Source: Thainema sp966674685 (lineage in GTDB: Bacteria; Cyanobacteriota; Cyanobacteriia; Phormidesmidales; Phormidesmidaceae). From it: 64,000 nt of DNA. The notes beneath the pieces were generated by a model. That model was not told where the DNA came from. It did not search any database and saw nothing but the letters and a program-made list of their open reading frames with translations. The translations under genes and the position numbers were made by a program. Location of the stretch: the NCBI GenBank assembly GCA_966674685.1, contig CBKWJC010000020.1, forward strand, positions 1 to 64,000, read 5' to 3'. Numbering within the stretch: position 1 is the first letter of the stretch; each line of letters opens with the position of its first letter. This document shows positions 27,593 to 36,376 of this stretch, in pieces.

Positions 27593-28141
27593 ATGTCTTA
27601 CATTGAACTGCCGGATAACCTAAAGCACATCCTGCAACTGCACCGCCGCCCGGATGAGGTGTTTACCGAACTGATGCCCGCATTGGTGCATACGCTCCAG
27701 TGCGATCGCTGTTTTTTATATTTACGTCATCCTAAAACCCGCTGGGCCAGACATGCCTACTGTTGGCGAGCAGATGAAACGCTACCAGACGTGACCGAAG
27801 ACTGGCTGCAAGAGAATCCGGCAGAACTAGAAGATCGCGATCCGCTATTTGCTGCGTCGCTGCGGGGCGAACCTTCCATCTTTGTCGATGATGTTGAAAC
27901 CGCCGATCCAGATGTGGTCAATCTTGAATACGAACGCCAACACTACGGCCATCGAGCGCTAATTCACGGCCATATCTATGAAACCCAAGGTGAGGATCAG
28001 GGCCTATGGGGCGTCCTGCAACCCTGCGTCTTTCACCAGCCGCGTCACTGGACACAGTATGACCGCTCAGTTGTCTTATTCACAATGGAGCAAATTACTC
28101 CCCTCGTGATTGACCACGTTAAGCAAAATAGCCCCGCGTAA
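27593..28141 (+). CDS. GAF-domain protein
   Basis: A 182-residue protein that is essentially one GAF domain. The opening helix DEVFTELMPALVHTLQCDRC leads into FLYLRHPKTRWARHAYCWRA, and the C-terminal helix ends VVLFTMEQITPLVIDHVKQ. GAF domains bind small ligands or bilins; cysteines are at QCDRC and in YCW, but a bilin attachment site cannot be asserted. There is no output domain, so it may act as a sensor subunit for another protein. It is followed by a terminator-like hairpin at 28151-28182. Confidence 0.8.
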   Translation: MSYIELPDNLKHILQLHRRPDEVFTELMPALVHTLQCDRCFLYLRHPKTRWARHAYCWRADETLPDVTEDWLQENPAELEDRDPLFAASLRGEPSIFVDDVETADPDVVNLEYERQHYGHRALIHGHIYETQGEDQGLWGVLQPCVFHQPRHWTQYDRSVVLFTMEQITPLVIDHVKQNSPA

Positions 28142-28150
28142 TCAATAAAC

Positions 28151-28182
28151 AAAACCGGAAGAGATTACTCTCTTTCGGTTTT
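28151..28182 (+). terminator. terminator of the GAF gene
   Basis: A 14-bp stem with one mismatch (28151-28164 with 28169-28182), loop TTAC, and a T-rich 3' arm ending GGTTTT, 10 bp past the stop codon. Confidence 0.75.
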
Positions 28183-28477
28183 CTAACTTTCAAAAGATAA
28201 ATGCACCCTGACACATTGGGTCATTTTTTACCAGCACTCAACTCTAGCCAATCATAAATGATACTGAATCCGACCAGAAAGAACCCGAATGATTGTTTGT
28301 GCAAGCTAGACTGTACCTAACTTTCACAAACAATGGCAACTGGTTCTACAAGTGGATTTCGTATATGAGATGCATGGTAGGGGGAAGTCATTGACTTCTG
28401 ACTTTTTTGGCTTTTTACTTTTCAGTTCTAGCCCTAATTTTTGGACAAATCTTGGTCATGAAATAATCTGCAATCAA
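28183..28477. other. spacer without gene
   Basis: About 300 bp between two convergent genes. It holds no HIP1 site, no repeat from the families described here and no credible ORF. Confidence 0.4.
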
Positions 28478-29329
28478 TCAGGCATCCTGAAAACCGTCCG
28501 GCAGTTGAGCACCCTGGAGGCTCGTTTTTGTTAAGATTGCACCCCGCAGATTAGCAGCCGTTAAATTCGCATTTTGCAGGTTTGCCTGACGCAGATTAGC
28601 ACCCCTTAGATTCGCAGCGGTTAAATTTGCCCAACTTAAGTCCGCTCCCATTAGAATAGCCCATCGCAGCGTGGCCTGATGAAAAGAGACATAAACTAAA
28701 TTCGCTTCCAGTAGATAACTCCGACTGAAATAGGCTGAGTTGCAGCTAGCCCGGTGCAAATTGGCGCGGTAAAAGTAAGCGCCCTGTAGCTCTGCATGAT
28801 AAAGATTTGCACGAGTCAAATCGGCCTGATTAAACGTCGCATCAACGCCATGTGACCAGGCTAGATTGGAGCGCTGTAACGTCGCTTCACTAAAGTTAGC
28901 GGCTCGCAGATTGGCTTCTCGCAAGTCGGTGCCAATTAAATTTGCCCCAGTCAAATTGGCGTCAACTAAACTAACGCCTCGCAGGTCTGCTCCAATCAGA
29001 TTGGCACCGCGTAAATCTGCGCCGGATAGGTTCGCGCCTCGCAAATCGGCTCCCACAAGCTGAGCCTGCTGCAAATCAGCATCGACGAGCAGGGCACGCT
29101 GAAGCACAGCGCTGCTCAAGTTGGCCTGGTTGAGATGGGCTGATTCTAAATCGGCCTCCACTAGGTTAGCCGCGCGCAGGTTGGCCCGGTCTAAGCGAAC
29201 CCCCTTGAGGTTAAACGCCTGTAAGCTCGCTTCACTGAAGTCTGGCTCAATCCGGCCATGCTGACTCAGCCATGCCGTCCACTGAGCACTGCCGCGTCTG
29301 AGCTGAGTTAGGTGTTCCAAATTTGCCAT
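28478..29329 (-). CDS. pentapeptide-repeat protein
   Basis: A 283-residue protein consisting almost wholly of tandem A(D/N)LXX pentapeptides from about residue 35 to 275, for example LRGANLSGADLRGANLIGAD. Such repeats form a right-handed quadrilateral beta-helix. The N-terminal 30 residues (LTQLRRGSAQWTAWLSQHG) form a short helical cap. Cyanobacteria have many such proteins; their roles are mostly undefined, though some relatives bind DNA gyrase. No signal peptide is present, so it is probably cytoplasmic. Confidence 0.92.
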   Translation of the reverse strand: MANLEHLTQLRRGSAQWTAWLSQHGRIEPDFSEASLQAFNLKGVRLDRANLRAANLVEADLESAHLNQANLSSAVLQRALLVDADLQQAQLVGADLRGANLSGADLRGANLIGADLRGVSLVDANLTGANLIGTDLREANLRAANFSEATLQRSNLAWSHGVDATFNQADLTRANLYHAELQGAYFYRANLHRASCNSAYFSRSYLLEANLVYVSFHQATLRWAILMGADLSWANLTAANLRGANLRQANLQNANLTAANLRGAILTKTSLQGAQLPDGFQDA

Positions 29330-29530
29330 TAGTCTGCTGTTGATTCGACTGGAGTGAGCCGAGTCGTTGACGAGTCCCGTTTCATATTATTCCGGATAAA
29401 CCGATGATTCTGGCTCTCTCTGGGGACAAGGTGATCCCAGATTATCCTGGTGATGTCGCCTCTCACCAGTTATTTGTGCAGTGAGGTGATAGTGATGTGC
29501 GATCCCTGCAAACCTAACCTTCCCAAATTG

Positions 29531-30175
29531 CTACTCATCCCCCGTACTGTCCACCGACGGACTGCGGCCCCGAACATTTTCCATTGCGGTCAAAACTGCC
29601 TGAGACGCCGTGATGATGTCGCGTTCCTCACCACCGAGATACAGTCGGCCAAAACTGCCGATTGCACTCACCTGCAAGATATTGATCAGTGCGGCCTTCT
29701 CTGCTTCATTTGCCGCCAGTGCCGCATAGGCCGCAGGCTGCACCTCCATCACATACAGCGATTCGCCTGCCAGCAGCATTTGCCCGCGACGGGTGCGGTT
29801 GACTAACTGAGCCTGGTGAGCGTCAATATTTCGAATAATTTGGCTCGACATCACTTGGGGTTTGAGCCGATCATCTTCCTTAACGCCCAGGGCGTCGAGG
29901 ATGGCGTAGCCTGCACTACGCACATCGCCTTGGCGCGACGAGTGAATCTCTAACAGCCCATATAAGCGCTCAACCATCTGCACACCGGGACGCACGTTGT
30001 TGGACTTGAGCGCTACATCGGTAATGCGATTAATCTCAATGCCGGGTGAAATTTCGATCCAGAGAGACGAATCACCTGGCAGTGGCAGGAAGCCAATCGA
30101 TACTGTACCCATGTAGGCGGCATGCTGCCGCTGCAAACTATCAATGAAAACATAACTACGCAGATCGACGCCCAA
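29531..30175 (-). CDS. ccmP: carboxysome shell protein CcmP (double BMC, BMC-T)
   Basis: A tandem-BMC shell protein that forms pseudohexameric trimers in the beta-carboxysome shell and is thought to gate metabolites. From a TTG at 30175 it has 214 residues, the usual CcmP length. GGAG lies nine bases upstream of this TTG and the protein then begins LGVDLRSYVFIDSLQRQHAA. The first BMC domain includes VERLYGLLEIHSS; the second includes SLYVMEVQPAAYAALAANEA and GSFGRLYLGGEE. The frame stays open to 30367, but that extension lacks resemblance to CcmP. It is isolated from other ccm genes here. sbtA/sbtB in the same window belong to the same carbon-concentrating process. Confidence 0.86.
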   Translation of the reverse strand: MGVDLRSYVFIDSLQRQHAAYMGTVSIGFLPLPGDSSLWIEISPGIEINRITDVALKSNNVRPGVQMVERLYGLLEIHSSRQGDVRSAGYAILDALGVKEDDRLKPQVMSSQIIRNIDAHQAQLVNRTRRGQMLLAGESLYVMEVQPAAYAALAANEAEKAALINILQVSAIGSFGRLYLGGEERDIITASQAVLTAMENVRGRSPSVDSTGDE

Positions 30176-30332
30176 AACTGATGTCTCCGTGTGAGTGCTG
30201 AATTCGGGAAGTGCGATCGCACATTCGATCAGCGGATATATGAAACTCCCCCATAGTACAGTCTCAAAAAACTGACCGGGATTCAATATACCCCCTGCTA
30301 TATCTTGTTTCATCGCTGGGTAGTCCTCAAAC

Positions 30333-30383
30333 GTAATGATTTTTCGTTGTGTGGGCGGTGTTCGCACAACGAAAAATCATTAC
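30333..30383. repeat. hairpin with 13-nt loop
   Basis: A perfect 19-bp stem (30333-30351 with 30365-30383), loop TGGGCGGTGTTCG. The 5' arm is T-rich and the 3' arm A-rich, the reverse of an intrinsic terminator. Confidence 0.85.
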
Positions 30384-30482
30384 TGAAATACCACTACCTA
30401 TCGCTGTAGTCAGCTCGATTAGAACACAGATGTTTTTGGGGCGCGGCTGCTCAGATTAAGTCTGGGTATAAGAACTCAACTC

Positions 30483-30525
30483 ATTTTTTATGAAACGCTT
30501 GCTCCGCGAACGTTTCATAAAAAAT
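30483..30525. repeat. hairpin with 13-nt loop
   Basis: A perfect 15-bp stem (30483-30497 with 30511-30525), loop CTTGCTCCGCGAA; the 5' arm is T-rich. Confidence 0.85.
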
Positions 30526-30547
30526 CAACTATAGGTTTTCAGTCAGA

Positions 30548-30697
30548 CTAGATGAACAGCGCAGCGATAACGGATTCCAAGATTTCCCCAGTGCCCATCG
30601 CCATGCCGAGCGACCAGCTTTCGTACAGGGTGCTGTCTAAAACCCAGTAACCAATGATGATTCCCGGCAGCAGGCGGAATCGACTGATCAATATCAT
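30548..30697 (-). CDS. possible small membrane protein or gene remnant (49 aa)
   Basis: A 49-codon frame beginning with ATG at 30697. The peptide reads sensibly, with a hydrophobic stretch (LLPGIIIGYWVLDSTLYESW) and a second amphipathic one ending ESVIAALFI. There is no clear ribosome-binding site and an in-frame TAA lies shortly upstream. It may be a real small gene or the tail of a decayed one. Confidence 0.3.
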   Translation of the reverse strand: MILISRFRLLPGIIIGYWVLDSTLYESWSLGMAMGTGEILESVIAALFI

Positions 30698-30813
30698 CGA
30701 CAGGCAATTTGCGATCGCAGATTTTTATCTCAGTACAATATATCTGTTCGCCATTACCTTTCTAGGTTGTGATGCAAGATGGAAATACATCACGTCAGAT
30801 TAAGGGCAGTGCA

Positions 30814-31427
30814 ATGGTCATGAGTCCACTCACCCTCAAACTTGACACGGTTCATTTCACAGATGAGCAGTTTTATCAGCTTTGTCAAAACAATCAAGAC
30901 CTTCAGTTTGAGCGTACTCCCCAAGGAGAACTTGTCATCATGCCGCCAGTGGGTGGAGAAAGCGGGAATCGCGAAGCGGATTTCATTGCAGATTTAGTGA
31001 TTTGGAAACTGACCTGGGCTATGTGTTTAGCTCTTCAACTGTTTTCAAGCTGCCGAATGGAGGTAGCCGTTCGCCAGATGCGGCTTGGGTGCAAAAAGAA
31101 CGCTGGGAAGCACTCTCTCCTGAACAGCGCCGCAAGTTTCCACCCATTGCCCCTGATTTTGTAATTGAACTTCGCTCTGAAACAGATGATTTGGCAACGC
31201 TACAGGCCAAGATGCAGGAATATTTGGATGCAGGCGTGAAGTTAGGCTGGTTAATCAATCCCCAACAGCAACAGGTTGAAATTTATCGACTGGGGCAAAG
31301 TAAAGATGTCAAACAGTTACTAAATGAGCTACGAGGAGAAACTACACTGATTAATTTTAGTCAATTAATGAATCATCTGGCGACAGATTGGATGAGCACT
31401 AGCAATGCAAAGATACATTATGGTTAA
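30814..31427 (+). pseudogene. Uma2-family (DUF820) protein, frameshifted
   Basis: Uma2 proteins are a restriction-endonuclease-like (PD-(D/E)XK) family highly expanded in cyanobacteria. The first half in one frame reads LTLKLDTVHFTDEQFYQLCQ then GELVIMPPVGGESGNREADF; the second half in another frame reads ETDLGYVFSSSTVFKLPNGG then SRSPDAAWV and APDFVIELRSETD. Neither frame alone gives the whole domain, which should be about 200 residues. The break lies at about 31000-31010. A sequencing error is the alternative; otherwise this is a recent pseudogene. Confidence 0.82.
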
Positions 31428-31505
31428 ATAAACTAAATCAAAGCTTAATCTTGCTGTTAGTGGAAACATCTAAATAAATCTACAAAATCCAAAAAGATTC
31501 GCAAA

Positions 31506-32441
31506 ATGCAAATATTTTTATCCAGTCATACATTAAGAGTTGGTCGCTTTGTTGGGAAAGGCAAAAATCGAAAGCTTGTTTACCAAAAAACTGATCGCTT
31601 TGATGGATCTAGCGACATATTTGATTCTTTAAAGATTTTTTTATCAAAAATGGAGAATGGCTTTAAAGATGATCAGCAAAAGAAGTATTTGAAAACAACA
31701 GGTCTTGAAATAAACCAAAATGAAAGAATTATTTCTGGAGTAATGGAATCAGGAATATATGGCTTGACTAGTAATTTAAAGGATGTAGATACAGATTCCG
31801 TTTCTTATAAAAGAAAAGCGAACGATGCAGATGTTCTTCCTTTCTTCTTTTTGTTTTCTATTCCCAAAGGAAGGGACGAGGGTTTAGTGATACTTCAAAG
31901 ACTTGGTCAATATGGAATAACCATGAATATAGGAGGCTTTTTCGAAAAATATTTCCGAAAAAAGCACTCAGGATATGGAATAGAAATCAATACATTAGTC
32001 ACAGATGAGCTAGTTAAAAGGATATTAGAGAAAAGCACAATCAAGAAGTTAAGATGTGTAAAGTATTCTTCTTCTACAGATAGGTTCGATGGATTAGATG
32101 GGGATCATAAAGAAATTTCAGGAAATATTGAAATTTCTTTATCTGCTTATTCTATTCCTCTAAAAGAGAGGCTTACAAGCTTTTTTAACAATAAAACTGA
32201 TCTTGAAAATTTAATAGAGCTAAAAGATTTTAATTTTTCTTATGACACAATAAAACTTGAAGTAGAGGAGAATGGCAGTATTCGAACCCTAGATTTAGGG
32301 AACTTTCGTAAATTAAGAAATTATATTGATGTAACCGATTTGGTTTCGCGCAACAGTGATGGAAACCCGGAAATAAAAAGTATTAGGAAGGTATCTCTAG
32401 ATTATTCAAAAGATATTATAAAGCGTTTGTATCATGAGTAA
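31506..32441 (+). CDS. soluble hypothetical protein of AT-rich two-gene module
   Basis: Not recognised. A 311-residue protein rich in Lys, Ser, Asn and Phe with no membrane segment and no cysteine cluster. The centre contains VLPFFFLFSIPKGRDEGLVI followed by LQRLGQYGITMNIGGFF, then a charged IEINTLVTDELVKRILEKS. The rest is mixed alpha/beta. Codon and base use are strikingly AT-rich beside neighbours and it has no HIP1 site, which suggests acquisition. The next gene, 76 bp on, encodes a four-helix membrane protein, and a strong hairpin closes the pair. A defence or toxin-like role is inferred only from layout and composition. Confidence 0.7.
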   Translation: MQIFLSSHTLRVGRFVGKGKNRKLVYQKTDRFDGSSDIFDSLKIFLSKMENGFKDDQQKKYLKTTGLEINQNERIISGVMESGIYGLTSNLKDVDTDSVSYKRKANDADVLPFFFLFSIPKGRDEGLVILQRLGQYGITMNIGGFFEKYFRKKHSGYGIEINTLVTDELVKRILEKSTIKKLRCVKYSSSTDRFDGLDGDHKEISGNIEISLSAYSIPLKERLTSFFNNKTDLENLIELKDFNFSYDTIKLEVEENGSIRTLDLGNFRKLRNYIDVTDLVSRNSDGNPEIKSIRKVSLDYSKDIIKRLYHE

Positions 32442-32517
32442 ATTCTTATACAGCTCCAAAATGAATATCGAACCCAATTCCTCATTTTTAATACAATAAA
32501 CATTCAAACTTTATTTT

Positions 32518-33069
32518 ATGTTTACAAAAATAAATATATTAAGCATAGTTTCTGATCATATTGCCACATTAAGAAACGATCGCAATGGCAAAGTTTATTG
32601 GCCTGACATTGTACTATTTTTTGTGCTTCCTTTGCTGATCTCCATATTATTACTTTCGCTGGGAGTGCTGCTAACTAATGAAATAACAAATGCTATAGTC
32701 ACTTCACTTTCTTTATTTGCTGGGTTGCTATTCAATTTATTAGTCCTTGTTTATGAGATTTTAAGTAGAAAAAGCTTTACTCCAAGGCAAAAAACAGCAC
32801 TAAGAGAAATATATGTAAACATATCTTTTGGAATACTTGTTTCTTTGACTACCATAGTCCTATCCTTACTACATTTTATTGAAATTCACAAGTGTACGGT
32901 GAATTTATGCCTCTTAGGAAAGTGTGCGCCACAAGCTGTTTATATTTGTATTCCTGACTGGTTTATTTCTTTGATTGTTTACTATTTATTTATAAATTTT
33001 GTATTGACTCTATTTATGATCCTAAAAAGAATTTATAAATTGATGTCAGAAGAGTTTTCTCAGGTTTGA
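32518..33069 (+). CDS. four-helix membrane protein of AT-rich two-gene module
   Basis: Not recognised. In 183 residues there are four hydrophobic helices: about 38-60 (DIVLFFVLPLLISILLLSLG), 62-85 (AIVTSLSLFAGLLFNLLVLV), 102-124 (ISFGILVSLTTIVLSLLHFI) and 145-170 (WFISLIVYYLFINFVLTLFM). The N-terminal 35 residues and the basic C-terminal tail should be cytosolic. A Cys pair lies in the 3-4 loop (CTVNLCLLGKC). Small four-helix partners occur in several membrane-acting anti-phage systems, for instance KwaA of Kiwa, but no sequence homology is claimed. It is translated from the same AT-rich block as the upstream gene. Confidence 0.72.
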   Translation: MFTKINILSIVSDHIATLRNDRNGKVYWPDIVLFFVLPLLISILLLSLGVLLTNEITNAIVTSLSLFAGLLFNLLVLVYEILSRKSFTPRQKTALREIYVNISFGILVSLTTIVLSLLHFIEIHKCTVNLCLLGKCAPQAVYICIPDWFISLIVYYLFINFVLTLFMILKRIYKLMSEEFSQV

Positions 33070-33120
33070 TGTTCATTTAATTGATAAGTATGTTAAACAA
33101 GCATCTGAAATTTAGTGATG

Positions 33121-33159
33121 CAAAAAGCATCTAAGATTTTGAATCTTAGATGCTTTTTG
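33121..33159. terminator. bidirectional terminator after the two-gene module
   Basis: A perfect 18-bp inverted repeat (33121-33138 with 33142-33159) around TTG. One arm is A-rich and the other T-rich, so it works on either strand, ending both the module and the convergent aminopeptidase gene. Confidence 0.85.
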
Positions 33160-33212
33160 ATAGCTTTAGAAAGTCGTATAGACTTGCTCCACTAAACTAA
33201 TTTCATGAAACA

Positions 33213-35810
33213 TTATTTTTGTGCCTTTGCTTCCAAGCTTTCTAATCGACTGCGTAGCTCTTGATTATCTTGCTTTAGCTGATCTAACTCTTCGCGGAGC
33301 TGTTTCACTGACTTATCTGTGCCAGCCGCTTTTTGGACTTTCTGCACCGCTTCTTCCGCAATGCGACGCACGCGGCCATCAGGGGTTCGGTCCGCTAACC
33401 CTTGTAGAATGCCCACCGCTTTCATTGTTTCCATTTGCCCTAAAGCTGACACAACCGACACCTGAGTTAGGAAAAAGCTTTCGTGGGATAGATCCGAAAG
33501 CCGTTCCAAAATTCGCTCCAGATTGGGTGGCGTTTGGCCTGATGAGATCGCTCCCAAGGCGCGAATCGAGGCTAATCTCAACGCTTGGGGAACGCCCAGT
33601 TCGGTATATTCGAGAACGAGATCGAGGGCAGCTTCCGAGGTTTTCATTTGGCTGAGACCTGCGATCGCACCACTCCGTACCACCTCATTCCAGCCTGCTC
33701 GATCTTTCAGCACCGACTTGAAGATTTTGATGATTTTATCTTCCTTGGATTTGCCGTCGATTTGTGCTGTAGCTAAGCTGCCCAATGCCTTGAGCGCTGC
33801 GGCTTCCACGGTGTAGGCCGCATCCCCTTTTTCCGCAACCGTCTTCAGCGCTTTATAGCTGTCCTGAGTCTTAATCTGGCCGAGTTCTGAAATCACCGCT
33901 CGCCGCACGTAGGAATTGTCATCCTTCAGTCCCTGCTTCAGCCCATCAAACGCTTGATCCAGCTTAATAGACGCCAGTTGGGACGCCACTTGAACCCGTA
34001 CACCCCAGAATGGCTCTGACTTCAGCGATTTAGCCAGCGCTTTAACCACTTCTAAACCACCTTTTTTCGCCAGCGCCTCAGCCGCTTGAATACGAGAAAT
34101 CGGATCAGGATCATGCTCAAGCTGGGCAGTTAGCTCAGCAACTGGATAGGATAGCTCGACCGTTTTCAGCATGTGGTTGCCCACGTCAAAGCTGAGAAAG
34201 CTGGGCTTTTGGCTCAGCGGGAAGTAGAAAGTTTGCTCCCGTTCATGAATCCGAACCGTGAACACTTGGGTGTTTGTAACCTTACCCTTCTCAACTACGC
34301 TGAAACCCAGGGGAATCTTTAGGTCAAATAGCCCGCTGCTGGAGCTGGTATCGCCGTCTTTCGCTTGAGTTTGGGTAACCGTGACTTTCGCTAAGTTGCT
34401 ATCGCCATCCCAGGTGTAGGCTACCTTATAGTCGGGATGACCACCCCGGAAAACGTATTGGTCAAACAAGGGCTGGAGGTTATAGCCTGTGGCCTTGTCG
34501 ATGGCTCGCAGCAAGTCCACCGTTTCCACCGTCTTGTGGGCATTGTCATTCACAAAGGTATGAATCGCCTTAAAGAACAGCTCATCACCGAGCTGCGTAC
34601 GAATCATGTGGTAGACACAAGCGCCCTTTTCATAGAGGTGGCGATCATATAGCTCAATGGCTTCCCGGTAGATGTTGGTGACAATCGGGCGGCGATAGCG
34701 GGTCTTGTCTTCGTTAAGATAGTTGCTCGCTTCTCCCATCAAGTAGTAAGCCGCATCTTCTGCGCCATATTCCTGCTCCACCCACAGCACCTCGGAGTAA
34801 GATGCCATGCCTTCTTTGATCCAGGCGTGTGACCAGTGCTTAATCACCACTAAGTCACCAAACCACTGGTGAGCCAGTTCATGAGCCACCAAGCTTTCGG
34901 AGCGCTGATTATCCAGCGTGGCGCGTTCATCCAGCAGACAGCGATCGGTGAGCAGCGTGGTCGAGGTATTCTCCATGCCGCCAAAGATGAAGTCGTCTAC
35001 GCAGACCTGGGCGTACTTGGGATAGGGATAGGGATAGCCAAACTTCTGACTAAAGAATTCGATCATGCGCGGCGTTTTGCCCATCGTCCGGGTCGCATCG
35101 TCCTCGCGCCCTTTTTCGACGTAGTAAGTAACGGGCTTGCCCTGCCACTCGTCGCGAATTTCGGCAAAGTCGCCCACCGCTAGCGTCATCAGATAGGTAG
35201 GGTGAATTTCCTGCTGCGACCAGTGGTAAATTTTAGCGTCGCCGTCTTCCTCTGTACTGATCAACTCACCATTAGAAACGGCCATATAGTCTTTGGGTAC
35301 TCGCACTCTGATCTCAGACGTGGCCAACTGTCCCGGATAGTCAAAGCAGGGAAACCAGAAGCGGGAATCTTCATCTTCGCCTTGTGTCCACACCTGAACA
35401 GGCTTATCGGGATAATGCTTATCCGGCGCAATGAAGTAAATGCCACGCTCTGGCTGCTCAACCCGGTAGTCAATTACGAGCGTAATCGCCTTGCCCGCTT
35501 CCGTCGGCTTTTTCAACCGCACAAGAAGCTGCTCACCGTTGTAGTCAAAATCTTGCTTGGCGCTGCCGACTTTGACCGATTTGATACCCAAATTCACCGC
35601 ATCTAACGTCAGTGCATCAACGCCATCGCGCACCGGGTTAATCCGAATTTTGCAAACGCCGTTGTAAGACTGGTTCGGGATATCTAAATCAAGATCGAGC
35701 GCAATATGTTCAACCTGACCAGGCCGATCGGGATTGTAGTGGGGTTTTGCACCTGGTAGCTCAAAAGACTTATGGCCGTTCTTTTCCGTATCCCAGTACC
35801 AGTAAGACAT
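33213..35810 (-). CDS. M1-family aminopeptidase with C-terminal HEAT repeats
   Basis: A zinc metallo-aminopeptidase of 865 residues. The N-terminal beta domain leads into the exopeptidase motif GGMEN at 277-281 and the zinc site HELAH at 310-314 with Glu333, all intact. WFGDLVVIKHWSHAWIKEG is the most conserved stretch. The C-terminal half, from about 560, holds HEAT-like repeats (LEHDPDPISRIQAAEALAKK and similar), and the last 30 residues form a coiled coil (LREELDQLKQDNQELRSRLE). The HEAT-extended form resembles the TAF2-type M1 proteins of cyanobacteria and Bacteroidetes. It has no signal peptide, so it is cytosolic peptide turnover by inference. Confidence 0.94.
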   Translation of the reverse strand: MSYWYWDTEKNGHKSFELPGAKPHYNPDRPGQVEHIALDLDLDIPNQSYNGVCKIRINPVRDGVDALTLDAVNLGIKSVKVGSAKQDFDYNGEQLLVRLKKPTEAGKAITLVIDYRVEQPERGIYFIAPDKHYPDKPVQVWTQGEDEDSRFWFPCFDYPGQLATSEIRVRVPKDYMAVSNGELISTEEDGDAKIYHWSQQEIHPTYLMTLAVGDFAEIRDEWQGKPVTYYVEKGREDDATRTMGKTPRMIEFFSQKFGYPYPYPKYAQVCVDDFIFGGMENTSTTLLTDRCLLDERATLDNQRSESLVAHELAHQWFGDLVVIKHWSHAWIKEGMASYSEVLWVEQEYGAEDAAYYLMGEASNYLNEDKTRYRRPIVTNIYREAIELYDRHLYEKGACVYHMIRTQLGDELFFKAIHTFVNDNAHKTVETVDLLRAIDKATGYNLQPLFDQYVFRGGHPDYKVAYTWDGDSNLAKVTVTQTQAKDGDTSSSSGLFDLKIPLGFSVVEKGKVTNTQVFTVRIHEREQTFYFPLSQKPSFLSFDVGNHMLKTVELSYPVAELTAQLEHDPDPISRIQAAEALAKKGGLEVVKALAKSLKSEPFWGVRVQVASQLASIKLDQAFDGLKQGLKDDNSYVRRAVISELGQIKTQDSYKALKTVAEKGDAAYTVEAAALKALGSLATAQIDGKSKEDKIIKIFKSVLKDRAGWNEVVRSGAIAGLSQMKTSEAALDLVLEYTELGVPQALRLASIRALGAISSGQTPPNLERILERLSDLSHESFFLTQVSVVSALGQMETMKAVGILQGLADRTPDGRVRRIAEEAVQKVQKAAGTDKSVKQLREELDQLKQDNQELRSRLESLEAKAQK

Positions 35811-36376
35811 AGTTTTAGTGACTCAATCTATCTATAGGTGAAGCGCGTTTATAACAGATTAGCGTGATTTTTTGGGGAGGGGGGAATTGTAAAGGGCTGT
35901 AGAGGCTGTAGAGGGCTGTAGAGGGCTGTAAGGGAAGGAAAGGGGCAAGGGGGCAGGGGAGAAAAGGGGTAGGGGAGAAAAGGGGTTCGTTGGTGGTTGT
36001 AATTGAGGGAGTGATAGCCGTAGTCATATTGGTTAAGACGTTGGAAAACTCTGAAGATGTTCAAACGTTTAAACACTGGATTTCGTACATGTCTCGACCA
36101 AAGTGGCGATGGCTAAGGTGGAGGTGCGATCGCAACGTCGCAACATCGCGACAGTAAGTAAAGACTCTTTCGATACCGATAGGAATAGAAAAGCACGGCT
36201 TGGTTAAGTCTTTGGGTGTAGGGCAAGCTGTACCTTGTAGCAGATTCGGCTTCTTTTTGTTTTTCTTAATATATGGATACATCAAATCCAGATTTTAAGG
36301 ATTTGATACTACTTGAAGACCAAAAATGGTCAGCAAAAGTAGCATTTATTCTCTGACGATCAAAAAGGATTTAATT
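35811..36376. other. spacer with low-complexity purine run
   Basis: 566 bp between divergent genes. From about 35870 to 35990 it is iterated GGGCTGTAGAGGGCTGTAGA and AGGGGCAAGGGGGCAGGGGA. The rest has one HIP1 site near 36127. No gene is credible despite several short open frames. Confidence 0.5.

Larger units (their letters stand above)
30176..30813. other. spacer with two 13-nt-loop hairpins and a small ORF
   Basis: This 638-bp region lies between ccmP and the broken Uma2 gene. It contains hairpins at 30333-30383 and 30483-30525 and a possible 49-codon ORF at 30548-30697 on the minus strand. The part nearest ccmP may carry its promoter. Confidence 0.55.

Noticed and set aside
29450..29806. 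118-codon plus-strand frame
   Set aside because: It overlaps ccmP in antisense and lacks coding character.
31506..32441. assignment to KwaB (DUF4868)
   Set aside because: Length and a four-helix neighbour fit, but I see no sequence motif of KwaB and the gene order is reversed, so no gene name is given.
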